Positions 24,046 to 37,971 of a stretch of 64,000 nucleotides of DNA are shown here, piece by piece; within the stretch, counting starts at the first letter, position 1; each line of letters opens with the position of its first letter. The notes below the pieces were generated by a model. It ran no database searches. It was given only the letters and a program-made list of their open reading frames with translations, and was not told where the DNA came from. The stretch spans positions 4,836,001-4,900,000 of the forward strand of contig NC_089436.1 of the NCBI RefSeq assembly GCF_026210795.1, read 5' to 3'. The position numbers were made by a program, and so were the translations under genes. This DNA is from Rhizophagus irregularis. Its lineage: Eukaryota; Glomeromycota; Glomeromycetes; Glomerales; Glomeraceae.

Positions 24046-26300
24046 AATAAAATTTTCGAAATATATAAAAAGAGTGTCTTTTTTTCATTTTTTGTCCAAA
24101 CAAAAGTGTTTTCCCAAAACTAATATGTGTGATATTATCGAAATTCGATCATTTTAAAAAGAAAAAAAAATATTGACTTTGAAAATTTTTGATTAGATTA
24201 TCTGATACATGAAAAGGGGTGGTAAAATTATAAATCAATTTTTTTTACATAATAAATTAATTTTTTAATGAAAGTTAATTAAGTAGTATAGTAATTATAC
24301 CGTAATAAAAATATTTGGGGTAAAAAAAAAAAAGATTATTAAAGATTATTATGTCACTTATCACACCGCTGATCATTACCTAAATTTTTCTATTGCACGA
24401 ATTAATTGAGAAAGATAATAATGTAAAAAATGAACCTTATTTGGATTATGAATTAATTTTTTTTTTTCTAATAAAAATATTACCTACACATATATTACCA
24501 ATATAATTTGTTTGCTTATTAGAAGAGAATTTTTTTTTCTCAAAAGTCATTATTGATTAGTTTGCTTTTATTCAAGTCGTATGATTTGATTTTATTTTGA
24601 GGCTGGAAAACGGTTGAGTTAAAAGGTATTGTTGAATCAATGAACATTTCGTAATATTTAAACATTTATGCAAGGTATAGTAATTGTTTATTTATATTAA
24701 AAAAAATACCAATCATCATTATTGCAGATTAAGCAGATTTAGGCAAAATTTTGGGAAAAAAAAAATAAAATCAAAAATAATATAAATTTAACCATAATAA
24801 GAAAAAAAAATGAAACGAGAAAAAAAGAAAAAAAAAAAAGTCATGAAAATAATTTTAAATGATTTTATTTAGAAACTCAGTTTTAAATGACCCGTAAATT
24901 GTAATTTGAATTAATTTGAAAAGTTAAAATTCGCGTCATATCACGTTTCACGCGATTCGCGCACAATAAAATTAAATAACTTAGTTGGGCGCAAAGTGAT
25001 CTTCTGTTTATCTGTGTATCGTTATACCATTTTAAAATGCATTACAATATTTCTTTTTTGTGAATAAAGTGATTTTTATTAAACTATACTAAATTTGCTT
25101 TACAAATGATATTACGAAATCAAACTTTTCCCCAACAAAACTTAATCATAAAGGAAATTTCATACAATGAAAAGAATAACGTAATAAATACATCCAAAGA
25201 CAATATTGTCTATTAATAATCCGAAGTGCAACTTATATTCTCTGATATCGATATACATAACATTCATCGGATATCCTAATTAAGTTGTAATTATCGATTC
25301 AATGGAGTTTAATTCAATAATTCAGAAGGTTTCATCGTAGTTCTGCACATAACGAGTCTCACAAATAATCATGTAATTCTTTCGATACTAAAGAGTTTGA
25401 GTCCCATCTGTCGACTTTGATACAACATTACAGCATATTCATGTTTTTTCATGTTTTATTGCTGTTCCTCTTGTCCAGCGAATTCCTATAATTTTAGGAT
25501 ATCGAAGGTAAAGCAATTATCCATTTTTTTTTATTCCAAATTAGTCTGTTCTTGCAATTCTTGTAAATGTGGCCAGTTCATAGCCTGAAGTATAAATTCG
25601 TTATATATTATTAAATGATTGTTAACTTCAATCGAAGTTTAACATCTTTTAATTTATTTTGCTTCTTACATTTAACATTAAGGCTATTTTAAAAGTCGAT
25701 ATTAGGATAAATGCAATAAAAAAAACCAGAAGTCAAACGAGTTTTTAATTATAGCAATCGCATGAACATTAGCCAATCAGGTAACGTCAATATCCATGTT
25801 ACACCAGATTTACCTCTAATATTGTATTCGAATTCTCAAAATTGGGAAATATTTCTTTCTAACAATGAAATATATATATGCTTATATTTTAATGGTTATC
25901 TTTAGATTAAAATTTTTTTTTTTGAATATGTTTTTTTTAAAAAAAATAAATGATTATTATTATAATTTATACCACAGAAAGAAACCATGTAGCAATTGTA
26001 ACATGATCAAAGTAAGTAAAATTTTTCAGCCATTCTCTCCATTGAGAGACACTTTTTAACCTATAAATTCATATTTTTTTCTTGTTTTTATAAATTTATT
26101 TTCTTTGGCAACAAAGCTATGGTGAACGTTAAGTCATAACGTGAACAAACGTGAACAAATAGTTCATATAATTCTCCTTGGTTAAGAAAAAATAATCAAA
26201 TTAACTGTAGCAAGATAGAATGAAAATAATAAATAAATATATGAAATAATAATCAATATATTTAATATCTTAAATATCTTTAATATTTTTGTACCGATAT

Positions 26301-26664
26301 TAGGGATGGAAATCGGTTCGTCGGTTCTTAATTCGGTTCCACATTGGCTCCAATTCGGCTCCAATAAATAAAGTTATGAGCTACATGTGTCAAATTTAGG
26401 GCACAAGCAGAGCACGTAATAATGATCAATTAGCAAAATTTTGATTGGCCTTCAAACGATAATTGGTATGTGAATCGTCAAAAGCTTGACTGATGACTCA
26501 ACTTGAGTAGGTTCTTGAAATCGTTTCAAAGTCGGTTTCGGCTCAGAACGGGTTTTATGGTTAAAAGTAGCGGTTTTAAACCCAGGAGATCCAGAATCTT
26601 TTAAATTTAGGATCGGTTCTAGAATCGACTCGAATCAACTCATTTTGAACCGATTCCATCCCTA
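26301..26664. mobile_element. hAT-type MITE (364 bp)
   Basis: The element starts TAGGGATGGAAATCGGTTC and ends GAACCGATTCCATCCCTA, an almost perfect inverted repeat of about 19 bases (one base gap). It is flanked by a perfect 8-bp duplication, ACCGATAT, at 26293-26300 and 26665-26672. TAGGGATG-type ends with an 8-bp duplication are typical of hAT elements. The interior repeats TCGGTTC/GAACCGA motifs near both ends and codes for nothing recognisable. The perfect flanks suggest a rather recent insertion. Confidence 0.87.
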
Positions 26665-26673
26665 ACCGATATA

Positions 26674-26792
26674 CAGTGATGGGCATTGGAAGCTTCCAAT
26701 GATTTTCATGATTTTTATTGGAATTAGATGTATTATTGGAATTGGAAGTTTTGGAAGTTCAAAAGTACTTCCAACTTCCAATGCCCATCACT
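26674..26792. mobile_element. Second hAT-type MITE abutting the first
   Basis: The ends are CAGTGATGGGCATTGGAAG and CTTCCAATGCCCATCACT, an 18-bp inverted repeat. The flanks CCGATATA (26666-26673) and ACAATATA (26793-26800) agree at six of eight bases, as a worn 8-bp duplication would. The left flank is the right-hand target duplication of the element at 26301-26664 plus one base, so this copy sits directly in the edge of its neighbour. It is related in its ends to the element at 4504-4605 (CAGTGATGNGC). Confidence 0.75.
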
Positions 26793-27693
26793 ACAATATA
26801 TCATATAATCATACGAACATTCTTTAATAACAATAATAATGAGTCTATCTTTTCGTTGAAATATCTTTTGATAATAAAGACCATAAAAGAACAATTAAAA
26901 AATCCATAAACTACAACTTAGTAGTAGTACAAAGTAACAATAATATAATGTCTATGAATGTCATACAATGCATTAACTTATATACAATGTATCAGCTTAT
27001 GTACAACAAATAACAATTTTTTTTTTAAAAAAAAAATTACAAATAAAAAAAAATCGAAATAAAATACTATATAGAGAGACGATACACTTAATTGCTGATA
27101 AATACAATAATTCTTCGCCTTTTATCATAACGAAAGCAAAGATAAAAATTTCTTTTGATGAAGACAAAAATCAATGAAACTTTATTTTATAGTAATTTAT
27201 CCATTCCTGGGAATATACATTTGAAATGTTGCACATATTACACAACGGCTTATTTATAGTTCTCATCTTTAATATGGTTACTAATACGATGTTAATTTTA
27301 GCAATTGAAAAATAAGCACATGGAATGGATTATATTTGATGCTTGATAATAAAAAAATATAATAAATTTTCTTTCTTGAACGTACTTTTAATTATACGAA
27401 TTTGACGCGAATTTTATTTTTCAAGAAAGATTATTGTCGCTGGTGCCAGTCCCTATTTGTCACGTGAACACGTGATATGCTTTATTAAACGTTTTGATTA
27501 TTGTCAATCTGTATTTCCCAATTCCCACTCTCTTTCATTTATTTTTTCCTTTCTTTAAATATTGAATGTAAAATCCCATAAATAATTTCATTTATTTTTT
27601 CCCTTTCACGTAAACCTACCTTATGGGAGAAGAAGAATTCAAAAATATTCATCTTTCAGAATTTGCTCAATGTGTATAATTAGGTAGAATAAC

Positions 27694-27706
27694 TTAGGGT
27701 TAGGGT
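27694..27706. repeat. Short interstitial telomere-like repeat
   Basis: TTAGGGTTAGGGT, two units of the common fungal telomere repeat. Two units are too few to claim a telomere scar. Confidence 0.3.
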
Positions 27707-27809
27707 AACGAGAGTGGGTTTAGGATTAAGGATTAGGATAGATGATTTCGGGTTAAAATAGTAACCATTTCTAACCTTTCTTTTATTTTATTTTATTTTT
27801 TTTTTGTAG

Positions 27810-28110
27810 ACAATTGTAATGATGTTTGTGATGAAGCAATCTTGTCTAATAAGGATGAACATGTGCTATTACATTCAAAAAATTCAAAAAAGAAATTTCA
27901 ATTATGGGAAGATTGCGAAGCTTTTATAAGTGGTTGGGCTAAATGACCGGTCATTAAAGATCGTGTAGGTCACGAGGGAAGAATTGTCCGTTGTTCGTAC
28001 ATATATTTGTTCTCACTAAAACACTACTATGATTCATGTTCAAAGTCGAACAATCCTGAAGGCTTTGTGATTATCAACAAGATTGTTGTCGAAATTGTTG
28101 TATCTGTTTG
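27810..28110 (+). pseudogene. FAR1/MULE-type DNA-binding domain fragment
   Basis: After a T-rich tract and AG, the frame reads DNCNDVCDEAILSNKDEHVL and then a block KKKFQLWEDCEAFISGWAK. Downstream of an in-frame stop near 27943 it goes on with VIKDRVGHEGRIVRCSYI and a Tyr/Ser-rich stretch. The order 'W-D-C-EAF' followed by a basic strand and a Cys-containing strand resembles the FAR1-type zinc-binding N-terminus of Mutator-like transposases and related Rhizophagus proteins. No DDE catalytic core follows, so this is a 5' fragment or a decayed domesticated gene. Confidence 0.5.
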
Positions 28111-29133
28111 TTTTATATACATTTTATTTTTTATATTGAACTTACTTTATTACCTTAATTTCAGTTTGGAATAATTAGTTGGAATAATTAATTAGAATGT
28201 ATGAATTTATGAACAGAAATAGGGTACAATAATGTTAAAATATAGCATTATTTTAGCAAATTAACTAAAATCACATGATTAATTCGCTAAACATTTGAGG
28301 CGATATATCTCCATGACGCCATGGGCCATGGCGAAACTCACTTTTCAAAATCATTTACTGTAAACCCATTTTCAAAATAAAACACCTGTGTATACTTTTT
28401 ATTTATAAATGGTTGATATTTATTATATAAAATTATTCAAAGGTCAAAAAAAAAAAAATGCCTTGTTATTCTTGTTAATATAATTACACACAAATTCAAC
28501 AATAATACGCGGTTTGTAGACTTTTTCGTGTCGATTTTTATAATATATTTATAATACATACTCTGATACACAGATTCTTTTTAGATAACATTTAACCTCC
28601 TTTATTATTAATAATAATATATTATGTAATATTCGTATCATCTGACATGCACAGTTTCTAATCCCAAAATGGTTAAAGTATACTCCCTCTTTTAAGACAA
28701 TGTTTCAAAAAGGTATTTAAACGTTTATAATCCAACAATCCAACGCGAGAATCATGGGCATATAAAAAATTTATTTACAAGTATGGTATAGGTTTCTATA
28801 GTTGTATACAATATTATATAAAGTATATCAGATTTTGACTGTATATGGAGATTTTTTTTTTAGGATTAATAATTTGTTTAGAAAGAATAGACTAGTTTAA
28901 TATGAAATTCCAATAAAATTGCATTATCGTCTGTCATGATAATTGTGATCATCAAGAAAAAGAAATTATTCTAATCGGATTCCTTTCCTTTTAAAGTAAA
29001 TCACTTACGGAAAAAACCCATTTGAAACCACCGATTTTTAAAATTGGTGCTACCTTTTAGATCTTATAAATTTGGTAGGAGATAAAATACAAAATTTCTT
29101 AAAGGTTAATTTTTTTTTTTCTCCAAAAAAAAT

Positions 29134-31288
29134 ATGGTTATACTTAGATCAAAAATTCCAGATATTGATATTCCTACAGTTGGAATTTATCAATTTATTT
29201 TTCCAGATGAAAAAAATGTTTCTGATGATAAAGATGATAAAACTGTATTTATTGATGGTTTAACTGATAAAAAATTAACTTTAAATGAATTAAAATCAAA
29301 TTCAAAAAAATTTGCCGCCGGTTTACAAGATAAAATTAATTTTAAACGTGGTGATGTTTTATCTATATTTTCTCCTAATCAGGTAAATAACAAATATTAT
29401 ATATGTTTGTCTGTTTGTTAAATATACTTAATTTGTATCCTTTTAATTTAGGTTGATTATGTGACCGTTATTTTTGGTACAATTGCCGCAGGTAAATGTT
29501 CACTAAATACTCATCTTTTGTTAAATATAGTTCAACCCCTTAAAAAATCTTTCTTTTCATCTTTCATTTATAAAGGTGGAGTAGTATCTCCTGCCAATCC
29601 AACGTATACTGTTGAAGAATATACTTTTCAACTAAAAGATTCTGGATCATCCGTAATTGTAACGCATCCATTATTTCTCCAAGTTGCGGTAAAAGCTGCC
29701 ACCGCAGCAAAAATTCCTGAATCAAATATATTCCTTTTTGGTGATGAAAAAATAAATGAAATTTTACCTTATACTAGTTTATTTGGTGATCGTGAAGCTA
29801 TTCCCTTGGAATATACCCCTGAAGAAGTTAAAAATACAACTGCTTATATATGTTACAGTTCTGGTACTTCTGGTAAACAAAAAGGTGTTGAAACCACTCA
29901 TTATAATGTGGTCGCTAATGTACTACAGATTTCAAAAGTTGAAATAGAAACTAATTCTGATATGGTTTATGTTGGCGTATTGGTATATTTAATTCCTTTT
30001 TTTTTTTGTGTGAGCATTATTTGAACGAATATTAAAAAATTCTAAATGATTTTTTATTCCCTATTTTAGCCATTCTATCATATTTATGCATTGACTGTTA
30101 ATATGCATTTTACTCTCTACTTCGTAAGTTCATTTATGTAATATATATTTTTTTTTTCATTATTATTTTAACTTGATGTTTCTTTCATTCTTGTTTAGAG
30201 AGCTTCATGTGTTGTTATTTCTAAATTCGATTTCGAACCATTTTGTCGTATAATTCAAGATTATAAAGTTACAATAACTCATATCGTTCCACCAATTATA
30301 CTTGCATTAGTTAAAAATCCTAAAGCAAAAGAATATGATTTTTCAAGTTTACAATTAGTTATTAGTGGTGCTGCTCCATTAAGTAAAGAATTAAGTGAAA
30401 GTTTTTATAAAGAACATAAAATTAAAATTAAGCAAGGTTACGGTTTAACTGAAACTTCACCCGTAGCTCTTCTTGGTTATACTAATGATTCTACTCCTGG
30501 TTGTTGTGGGATACTTCTTCCAAATCTCGAATGTAAATTAATTAATGAAGATGGTCAAGGTAATAATAATAATAATAATAATAAATATATATTATACATT
30601 ATAAAGTAAATATATAATAATATATTTAATAATTTTTTTTTTAGAAGTAGGATATAATACGCCAGGTGAACTTTGCCTTCGTGGACCCAATATTATGAAA
30701 GGATATTTAAATAATAAACAAGCAACTGATGAATCTATCGATAAAGATGGATTTTTTCACACAGGAGATATTGTTAAAGTTGATGAAAATGGTGATTATA
30801 ATTAAATAAATAATTTCAATTTTATAAATAAATGACTAATTTCAAGCTTTAATAATTTTTATTTTTCATTAGGTTACTTTTATGTTGTTGATCGTGTTAA
30901 AGAATTAATTAAATATAAGGTAAATTAAATGAAAATGATTTTAAACCATTTTACTTTTTTTTTAATAATAAATTCTTCATTATAGGGATTTCAAGTCGCT
31001 CCAGCAGAATTAGAAGCAATTTTGATTACTCACCCTGCAATATCTGATGCTGCTGTAATTGGTGTATATTCCGAAGAAGATGCAACCGAATATCCTGTTG
31101 CTTATGTTGTAACTAAACAAAAAAGTCAACGTACTAATGAATTTTCTGGAGAAATTAGAAAATTTGTTGATAATCAAGTAGCCCCTCATAAAAAATTAAG
31201 AGGTGGCGTAATTTATATTGATCAAATACCAAAAAGTGCTGCCGGTAAAATTTTAAGAAAAAAATTAAGAGAAAATCATCAAAATTAA
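29134..31288 (+). CDS. 4-coumarate-CoA ligase-like acyl-CoA synthetase
   Basis: Eight exons (29134-29382, 29452-29491, 29576-29982, 30070-30123, 30199-30559, 30645-30791, 30873-30919, 30986-31288) sum to 1,608 nt, or 535 residues, the usual length for this family. The enzyme activates a carboxylic acid with ATP and joins it to CoA. Motifs in order are [10 protein letters not shown], the AMP-binding loop [23 protein letters not shown], the YGLTETSP motif, [27 protein letters not shown], the hinge [16 protein letters not shown] and the C-terminal catalytic Lys region [15 protein letters not shown]. The sequence is closest to fungal 4CL-like or luciferase-like members. The preferred acid cannot be read from it. 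The C-terminus (ENHQN) is not a classical PTS1 peroxisomal signal, unlike many fungal relatives. A (AAT)n tract sits in the fifth intron. Confidence 0.93.
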
Positions 31289-31599
31289 CGAAACAAATTA
31301 GAACTTGTTTCATGAGAAAAATATTACCAAGTTTTTTAATCATTATACTCTATATATATATATTTTAATAAAAAAAACAAAAAAAAACCATTTAATTTAT
31401 CTAATAAATAAGTTACAAATAAATAATTATAATTTATTCTAATATAATGATTCCAACTTTCGTACAAGTCTGATATTACTTGATAAATGTCTTTTTTTAG
31501 TTGTCAGAGTGTTGTGTAAGTCCATACTTTAAAAGAAAATGTCTTATGTCTCGATAATAATCTACAATATATAATACAAATAAAATTAATTTTCGAAAA
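31289..31599. other. Short convergent intergenic region
   Basis: The 311 bases between the stops of the acyl-CoA synthetase (+) and MED12 (-) hold only A+T-rich 3' UTR-like sequence with AATAAA-type signals and no other feature. Confidence 0.6.
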
Positions 31600-34500
31600 T
31601 TATGGTTCGAGATGACCGTTTTCTTCATTATATTTCTTATTGAAATCTAAATTATAATCTTCATATTCATCAGATCTTTTCAGTCGTTTACTGGGTTTTT
31701 GATAAAATTTGGCATCATACCAAGATAAATCAATAGCCGAATTATTTAAATCATCATTTTCTCCAATTCCCTCAATTAACTGCCAAGCATCAAGTTCATG
31801 CTTGAGTCTACCTAATGTTTCTTTGGGAATATTTAGAGGAAGAACACGCTTAATTCGATTGCTCCATATGACCGGTATGTTAAAGTGATATCGCTATTAA
31901 TAAAAAAAAAGGTTCAATAAGTGAAAAATATACATTATTTAAATTATAGAAATTTAAACTAACTTACATTCTATCCATTTCAAAGTTGATTGGATTTATT
32001 GTGAAAGTAAAAAAAAAAATAAATAAACAAAATTATCGACAAATTCGACAAATGCAGTTAAGTAAAAAATAAAAATTTATTATTTACCTTCAACTCTGCA
32101 ACAACAATCGCTCTAGGAATTTTTCCCATCTCTAAATACATTATAAAAGAATTATTAATATCTTTTTTTTTTGATTTTCAAGAAATTAAGTGACAGCGAA
32201 ATATACACAACCATCTATCAAAAAGGACACTATATCGAGGATCAGGTCAAAGTTATCAGCACCACCCCCATTTTGATGAATTCGTTCACTACAAAGTAAA
32301 TTAATTAACGTAACCACCCATTTCATTATGAGGTTGTATTCTGGTACTCGATTTGCAAATTCGATGGAATTAGTTGTAACAACCGCTGTAACTCGAGCAG
32401 CCAATACATTTGCTACCAAAACGAACAATTTTATACGTGTCATAATGCTATTATAATGAAAAAAAAAACCTTTATTAGATTATTATTTAATATTTCCTTC
32501 CTTTTTCGAATTAAATAAATTATACGCACCAAGGCACAAATGTATGATCTTTATTTTCGTCAATTATTTTCTGTATTTGATTTATTAATGCCTCGCTGAA
32601 TTCTTTTTTATTGTCTCTTACTGAAAGCAATAAAGCTCGGAACACTTCCTCGATACCTATAATCAACTCTCCACATCTTTTTAATACTGTAAGTCCATGT
32701 TCCAGAAGCTAGTTTTTTCGAATAATCATCAATAAATAATTTGAAAAATATTTTAATTTGTTTTAGTAAACATAATAACAAAGTGAACAAACCTCTGCAG
32801 CTACATCTTCTCGAATACCTCGTATTATATGGCTTATTATAAGACAATCGTTATTTCCCTTCAATACCAGTTCTTCCCAGAAATATTCAATTACTCTACT
32901 CTTTATATTATTTAAATCTTCTTCCGATCCTCCCATAATTAAATCACCATCCAATTCCATGTTAGAATGAAGAGACCCGTTACTAGAAGAATCTAGTAGC
33001 ATTATTTGGTCCATGCACATAAAAAATTCAATACGACTCTTTTGAATATTCCATAAGTTTACCGTGGAAAATATTCTTTCTAAATTTTTAAAACATAATG
33101 AGCTTGAATAACCGTTCATAACGTCTAAAATTAAAAAATAAATTTAATAAATGCGTATTTATTAATATTCTTACATTTATGTGGAATAACAAAAGTTTCT
33201 TACCATTATCATAAGAAAAGTTTCCAAGACCTGATCGTACTATTTCAATCATTAGCTTTTTAACTTCTTTACTATTGTTCTGTTTCTTAGTACCTTTTAC
33301 AAATCGATCGTATACATTATCAATATTAGCTATACATAATTGTTTAAACCAATAAACCTGAGAAAAATCCATTCTAAGCTGTTGTAATTCAATCGCAAGA
33401 TCATCGTTAGATCCTAATGAACTTTCAATAATGGCAAGTTTTTGGAATACGTTTGATATTATTGTGAAATCATTATTATGAATAAATGATTCACAAATAA
33501 ATTGAAGCCTTTGAATTTCCTAAATAATTATTAAAAATTAATATAAAATAAAATTTACAACAGTAACATAATACTTTACTCACCATTGTAGTTAAAGGAA
33601 TTCCCGAAGAAACATTCTTATGTATTAAAAATATTCTCAATAAAATAGCTAAATTACGACATTCAATTATTTCATTTGAGTCTAATTGTTTTTTGTTCAA
33701 TAATTTATCTGAGAATCGGATCAAATTTTTTTCAACTAAATGTTCAAGTATAGTTTCTATCTTAACAAGATGGCGAACAACAAGGACTGTGAAGAATATT
33801 AAGAACCTATCTTGTCTCAGAAGACTATCATCATCATCTGCTCGAATATAATAATTTAACCATTTTTTGGAAAATACAGCATCAAACCCATCTGTTGTCC
33901 TATCTCCAACTTCTTTTAACAAATCTCCAATAACATCCAATAGTTTCCGGGCATCAGTCCATTCACTATAATTCTGTAAATGCCGATGAATAACATCAGT
34001 GCAGGATTCAAGTATGGCATGTAGATATACATCAACAGAATCCGACTGAAACCATCGTGAATCAATATTAGATGCGATAGACAATTCAAACCCGCGGGTT
34101 CGATTCAATAAATTCTTAACATCTTGTCCTAGCCGATCTCTATTACGACTAATTGTTACAGATAATGGCGACTAAAAAATTTACTTAAATATATTAATAT
34201 TTAATACATATATGTATATATGTGTATATAATAGAGAAAAACTTATTTCACCTTTGTCGGAAATTGTGAATAATCATGATCCAGCTATCATAATAATAAA
34301 AAATTTTTATCATTATTAAAATATAATAGTCTTTCCTGGAATTATTATATAAATAAAATAGTATGATAAATACTTTTGATTTTTTTTCCGGATCTTGAAT
34401 TACGCCTGACAGATATTTAACAATGCAAATTTCAGTTGCACGTTTTTCTCGTAATTGGTCGTTCTGAAAAAAAAAAAAATTTTTTTTAATACCATCACGA

Positions 34501-37500
34501 CTCTATAATATAGCAATTCATTATGAATTACCTTCTTCATAAGTACATCGAAAACTCCATCGGATTTACCCATAGCATCCCAGATCATTTCATATCTTTT
34601 GATTGTATCGACAATCAATGGGAAAAGAGTTCGTTCCATAGAATTTTCAAGAACCCATATTATAAGCTATATAAAATTTTTTTTTTTTTTGTGTTAATAA
34701 TAGCAATGTTAAGACTTGTTTTTAAATGGCTGTTAATTCCATTCGAAAAAAATTATGAAATTTAATATTAACCTCTAGCAAGGAACTATAATCTTTTGTT
34801 AATTCAATGAATTGAACTATTGTAGCAAGTTGACGTGCGTTTAATAAAGATGATCCCGGTTCCGCCAGACTCTTCCAGTTAGTATCATCGATACTAATTA
34901 TTGTATTCAAAAATAGATTAAGATTAATTCAAATAAATTGATAAAAAAATTTCCATAATTTAATACTTACGGAGTATTTTGCACAAATCTTTTTACAGAT
35001 GGAATTAAAAATTCTTGTACCACACGAAATTGACAAAATTTTGTCGCATTCTGAATAAATTCAAGGGATGAATCGTCAAAATTAATCAAACAATTAAAGT
35101 CGGATCCAGGATCATCTACAATTGGAGCATTCATATCCTTTGCTAAATAATAACACAGAATAAGCACGATGCATAATTAAAAGTAGAAAAAAAAATCACT
35201 ATTATAATACAAACCTTTTGGAGAAAACACATTAGGTAACTTTTCGCTTACAATATTGGATAAAGTATCGGTTGTATTTTTGTCTGAGGTATCCTGTCAT
35301 TTATAAAACATATTCTCTTGTTTATAACTCTGGGATGTTCATATATTTGTTCCTAAACATATAGCATAAATATTACCTTACTATTAATACCATACAAAAT
35401 ATGCCATCGTTGATTTATACTATGATTTAAATCATGTAAGTCGGTTTCATAAATTGCAAACCACTTCACATATCTTAAATGACGAAGAGATCTCTATATT
35501 ATAGTTAATTAATTAGTTGATAGATTACGTTCTTAAAAAATTAAATATACACATTTATAAAGATTTAAATGTACCTACCTCCGTAGTCCGCTTCTCAGGT
35601 CTGACGTCACCTCTTGCAATCAAACGTTGTAAATATCTTTGATACGAAAAATGACCATTTTTTGTGAGCACTCCAAAAAGCCTGGCTATTGCTTCTGATT
35701 CTGCATTTAATAATAAATTAATTTGGAGCTTAAATATGTAGTATAAAATTTTATATACCTTCTCGCTCATTAAGTCCGTTTACTCCAAATGGGTATATGT
35801 CCAAAAATTCAACTAAAGAAGATTGAATAATAGTTTCTCGTTCCAACTTTTCTTTGACATCAGATACTCCATTTTTCCAAATATCCAGTATTGTACTTAC
35901 AGAATATGCTCGAAAATCTCCTTCTCGAAAGGGTGTTATAGTCCAACGACATAGTGTGTGAATATGTCTCGAAACTTCCCTTTCCATCATTTGGAAATTA
36001 CTATTTGTACGGAAGTATTCGGCTGTAATATTATGGTAATCGATACGATAAGTTATTTTGTCTAGAATCTAGTGATGTATAAAAGACATTTTAATAACCC
36101 GAATAAATTTAATATACAAATGATAAATAAAAGAAAACCGCGTACACTTATCATCCTAGAATCTAACGCATCTCGAGCATTACTCATTCCAAGCGGATTT
36201 ATTTTTTTATCATCAAATATTTCATTTCTTGAACGAACCGCTTCAAAATACCGCTCTCTTTGATGTTTTAAATTCGGAGGATCGGTTTTAGAATCATCAT
36301 CAACTAGGACAACGCGTAGTAAATCTTTATACGTATTCCAACATACCGGAAATACAAACATATCGGGTGTTGTAATAAATAGAGTCTGCATAACATAATA
36401 GAAATAATATTACTAACCACGAATTAAAAATAAACAAAAAAAACCATATACATAATATTTTTATAAGTATACATGTAACATATTTTTCAACAGCTTTACG
36501 ACTAGTTCAAGTTTTATTATTATATGAGGATGTTGATGTATCTAAAAATTAAACATATTACAATCATATTAATAACCCGTTAAAAAAAGCGTTAAATTAT
36601 GATAAGAAATGTGATATTCTCTTACGTCTTGTAATTTCTTAATTATAATTTCGATTAATAAACGCATCAAAGTTCGTGACCTTTGAAATTCAGAAAGAAA
36701 CTGCTGAACCAACCAAAGCCACATTGGGGTTTGACAATGATCAGCTTCGTCCAACTGTTCCAACGTAAATCTTAACAGTCGTTGGTCAAGTAACTGTTCA
36801 TCGAATTGCCACTTGGCAAGCAATATACTAAATAAGATAAAATTACTAATTAGTCTTCATAAACAAAGAATACCACCAAATCGAAATTTTTGATTGTATG
36901 CTCTTTACATACCTATATCGCCATTTATCAGGATCATGGCTTAAGCTTTGATCCCGTATGAAATGATAAAATATACTTGTCCATTCCTTCGTATAATCTG
37001 TATTTCCACGCTATACGGTAATGTAAAAAGAGTATATATTTAATTATATTCACCTATTTCCATATTTATTTTAAAAAAAGAAATAATAATATTTTTTACC
37101 TGTATTATTTTATTTATGCCGACAACTTTAGTAAACCATGTTGCACGAGCCAGTGGAACACGATATAACGTGACAGATTCGAGCAAATCTTTACCATCAA
37201 CGCTAATTAATAAATATTTACAATAAGATTAAAAGTTCTTCATAAACTTTATCATAAATAGTGATATTTACCCTTTAGGAACGCTCCTTGCTAATATTTT
37301 CAACGGTACATTTCCAGCAAGGTCTCGCAACCATTTGTCTCGTTCTTCAACAGTGACCCATACAATGGTCGGACCCATAAATTGCGAAGATCTATGATAT
37401 AAATAAGAAAAAGATAAAAATATCAGAAAATAATGCTAGGTTAATATGAATTAAAAGACAATATAACCCTAAATACCCTTGGAAAGTCGTTTCATTTTTG

Positions 37501-37971
37501 CGTTTCATTACATCTGTCATGAAATCACCAAGGTTCTTTAAAGTATCGGGTTTCTTTAATTCATCAAATATCACATCGTGAGCAGAAAAATGTTCGTTTT
37601 GAACGAATGGGGAATCAATAAATCCTTTTTTTACATTTTCTTCGGTCATCTGGTCTTCATCCTGACCGGATTTTGGAGGATAAAAATCGGGAAAGCCTAA
37701 AATTGTAATAATCAATTAAGTGATTGACAACTGATAAATAATCCTTTTTTTATTGAATGCTAATTAAATTCGAAGAAATTCATTGAATTACAAGGATCTA
37801 CTTGTTAAGCTTATTAACTCATAAACTAGTAAAATCAGAGAGATTTAAATAAATCAATGTAAAAAAGTATCAAAATATATTAGACATACCTAACTCGATA
37901 CTCTCTTTGTGAAGACGAACTAAATTTTTTGGTGGAGTAAGCTCATATTTTTGTAATTGTTGTTGAGCCAT
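31600..37971 (-). CDS. MED12: Mediator complex subunit MED12 (Srb8)
   Basis: MED12 joins MED13, CDK8 and cyclin C in the kinase module of Mediator and controls transcription in the nucleus. The first exon starts MAQQQLQKYELTPPKN (ATG at 37971). The next segment, GFPDFYPPKSGQDEDQMTEENVKKGF, matches the start of fungal MED12 proteins, which carry this 'YP...GQDED..T..N...G' signature. Then comes the Med12 signature: VTVEERDKWLRDLAGNVPL and ARSVPKGVDGKDLLE (about 37140-37390). The rest is a long chain of helical exons at about 36990, 36820, 36390, 35990, 35770, 35170, 34910, 34640, 34108, 33370, 33120, 32850, 32443 and 31900, each in a GT-AG frame. It ends with DAWQLIEGIGENDDLNNSAI, a KRLKRS basic patch and the stop at 31600. 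I did not fix every splice border. No interrupting stop was noticed in the exons I read. A TCATGTGA motif lies about 250 bases upstream. Confidence 0.85.

Larger units (their letters stand above)
23880..29133. other. Gene-poor spacer with nested MITEs and a transposase fragment
   Basis: The 5' side serves as the promoter region of the Reg1-like gene. It holds a (CT)n tract at 24031-24045, two abutting hAT-type elements at 26301-26792, two telomere-like units (TTAGGGTTAGGG) at 27694-27705, a FAR1/MULE-like fragment at 27810-28110 and a TCACATGA motif at 28271-28278. The short frame at 25865-26059 looks accidental. Confidence 0.5.

Noticed and set aside
25865-26059. 64-codon frame with a CxNCN motif
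   Set aside because: Mostly hydrophobic A+T-driven sequence; a single Cys pair is not enough to call a zinc protein.
27694-27706. Telomere scar
   Set aside because: Only two TTAGGG units; expected by chance often enough.
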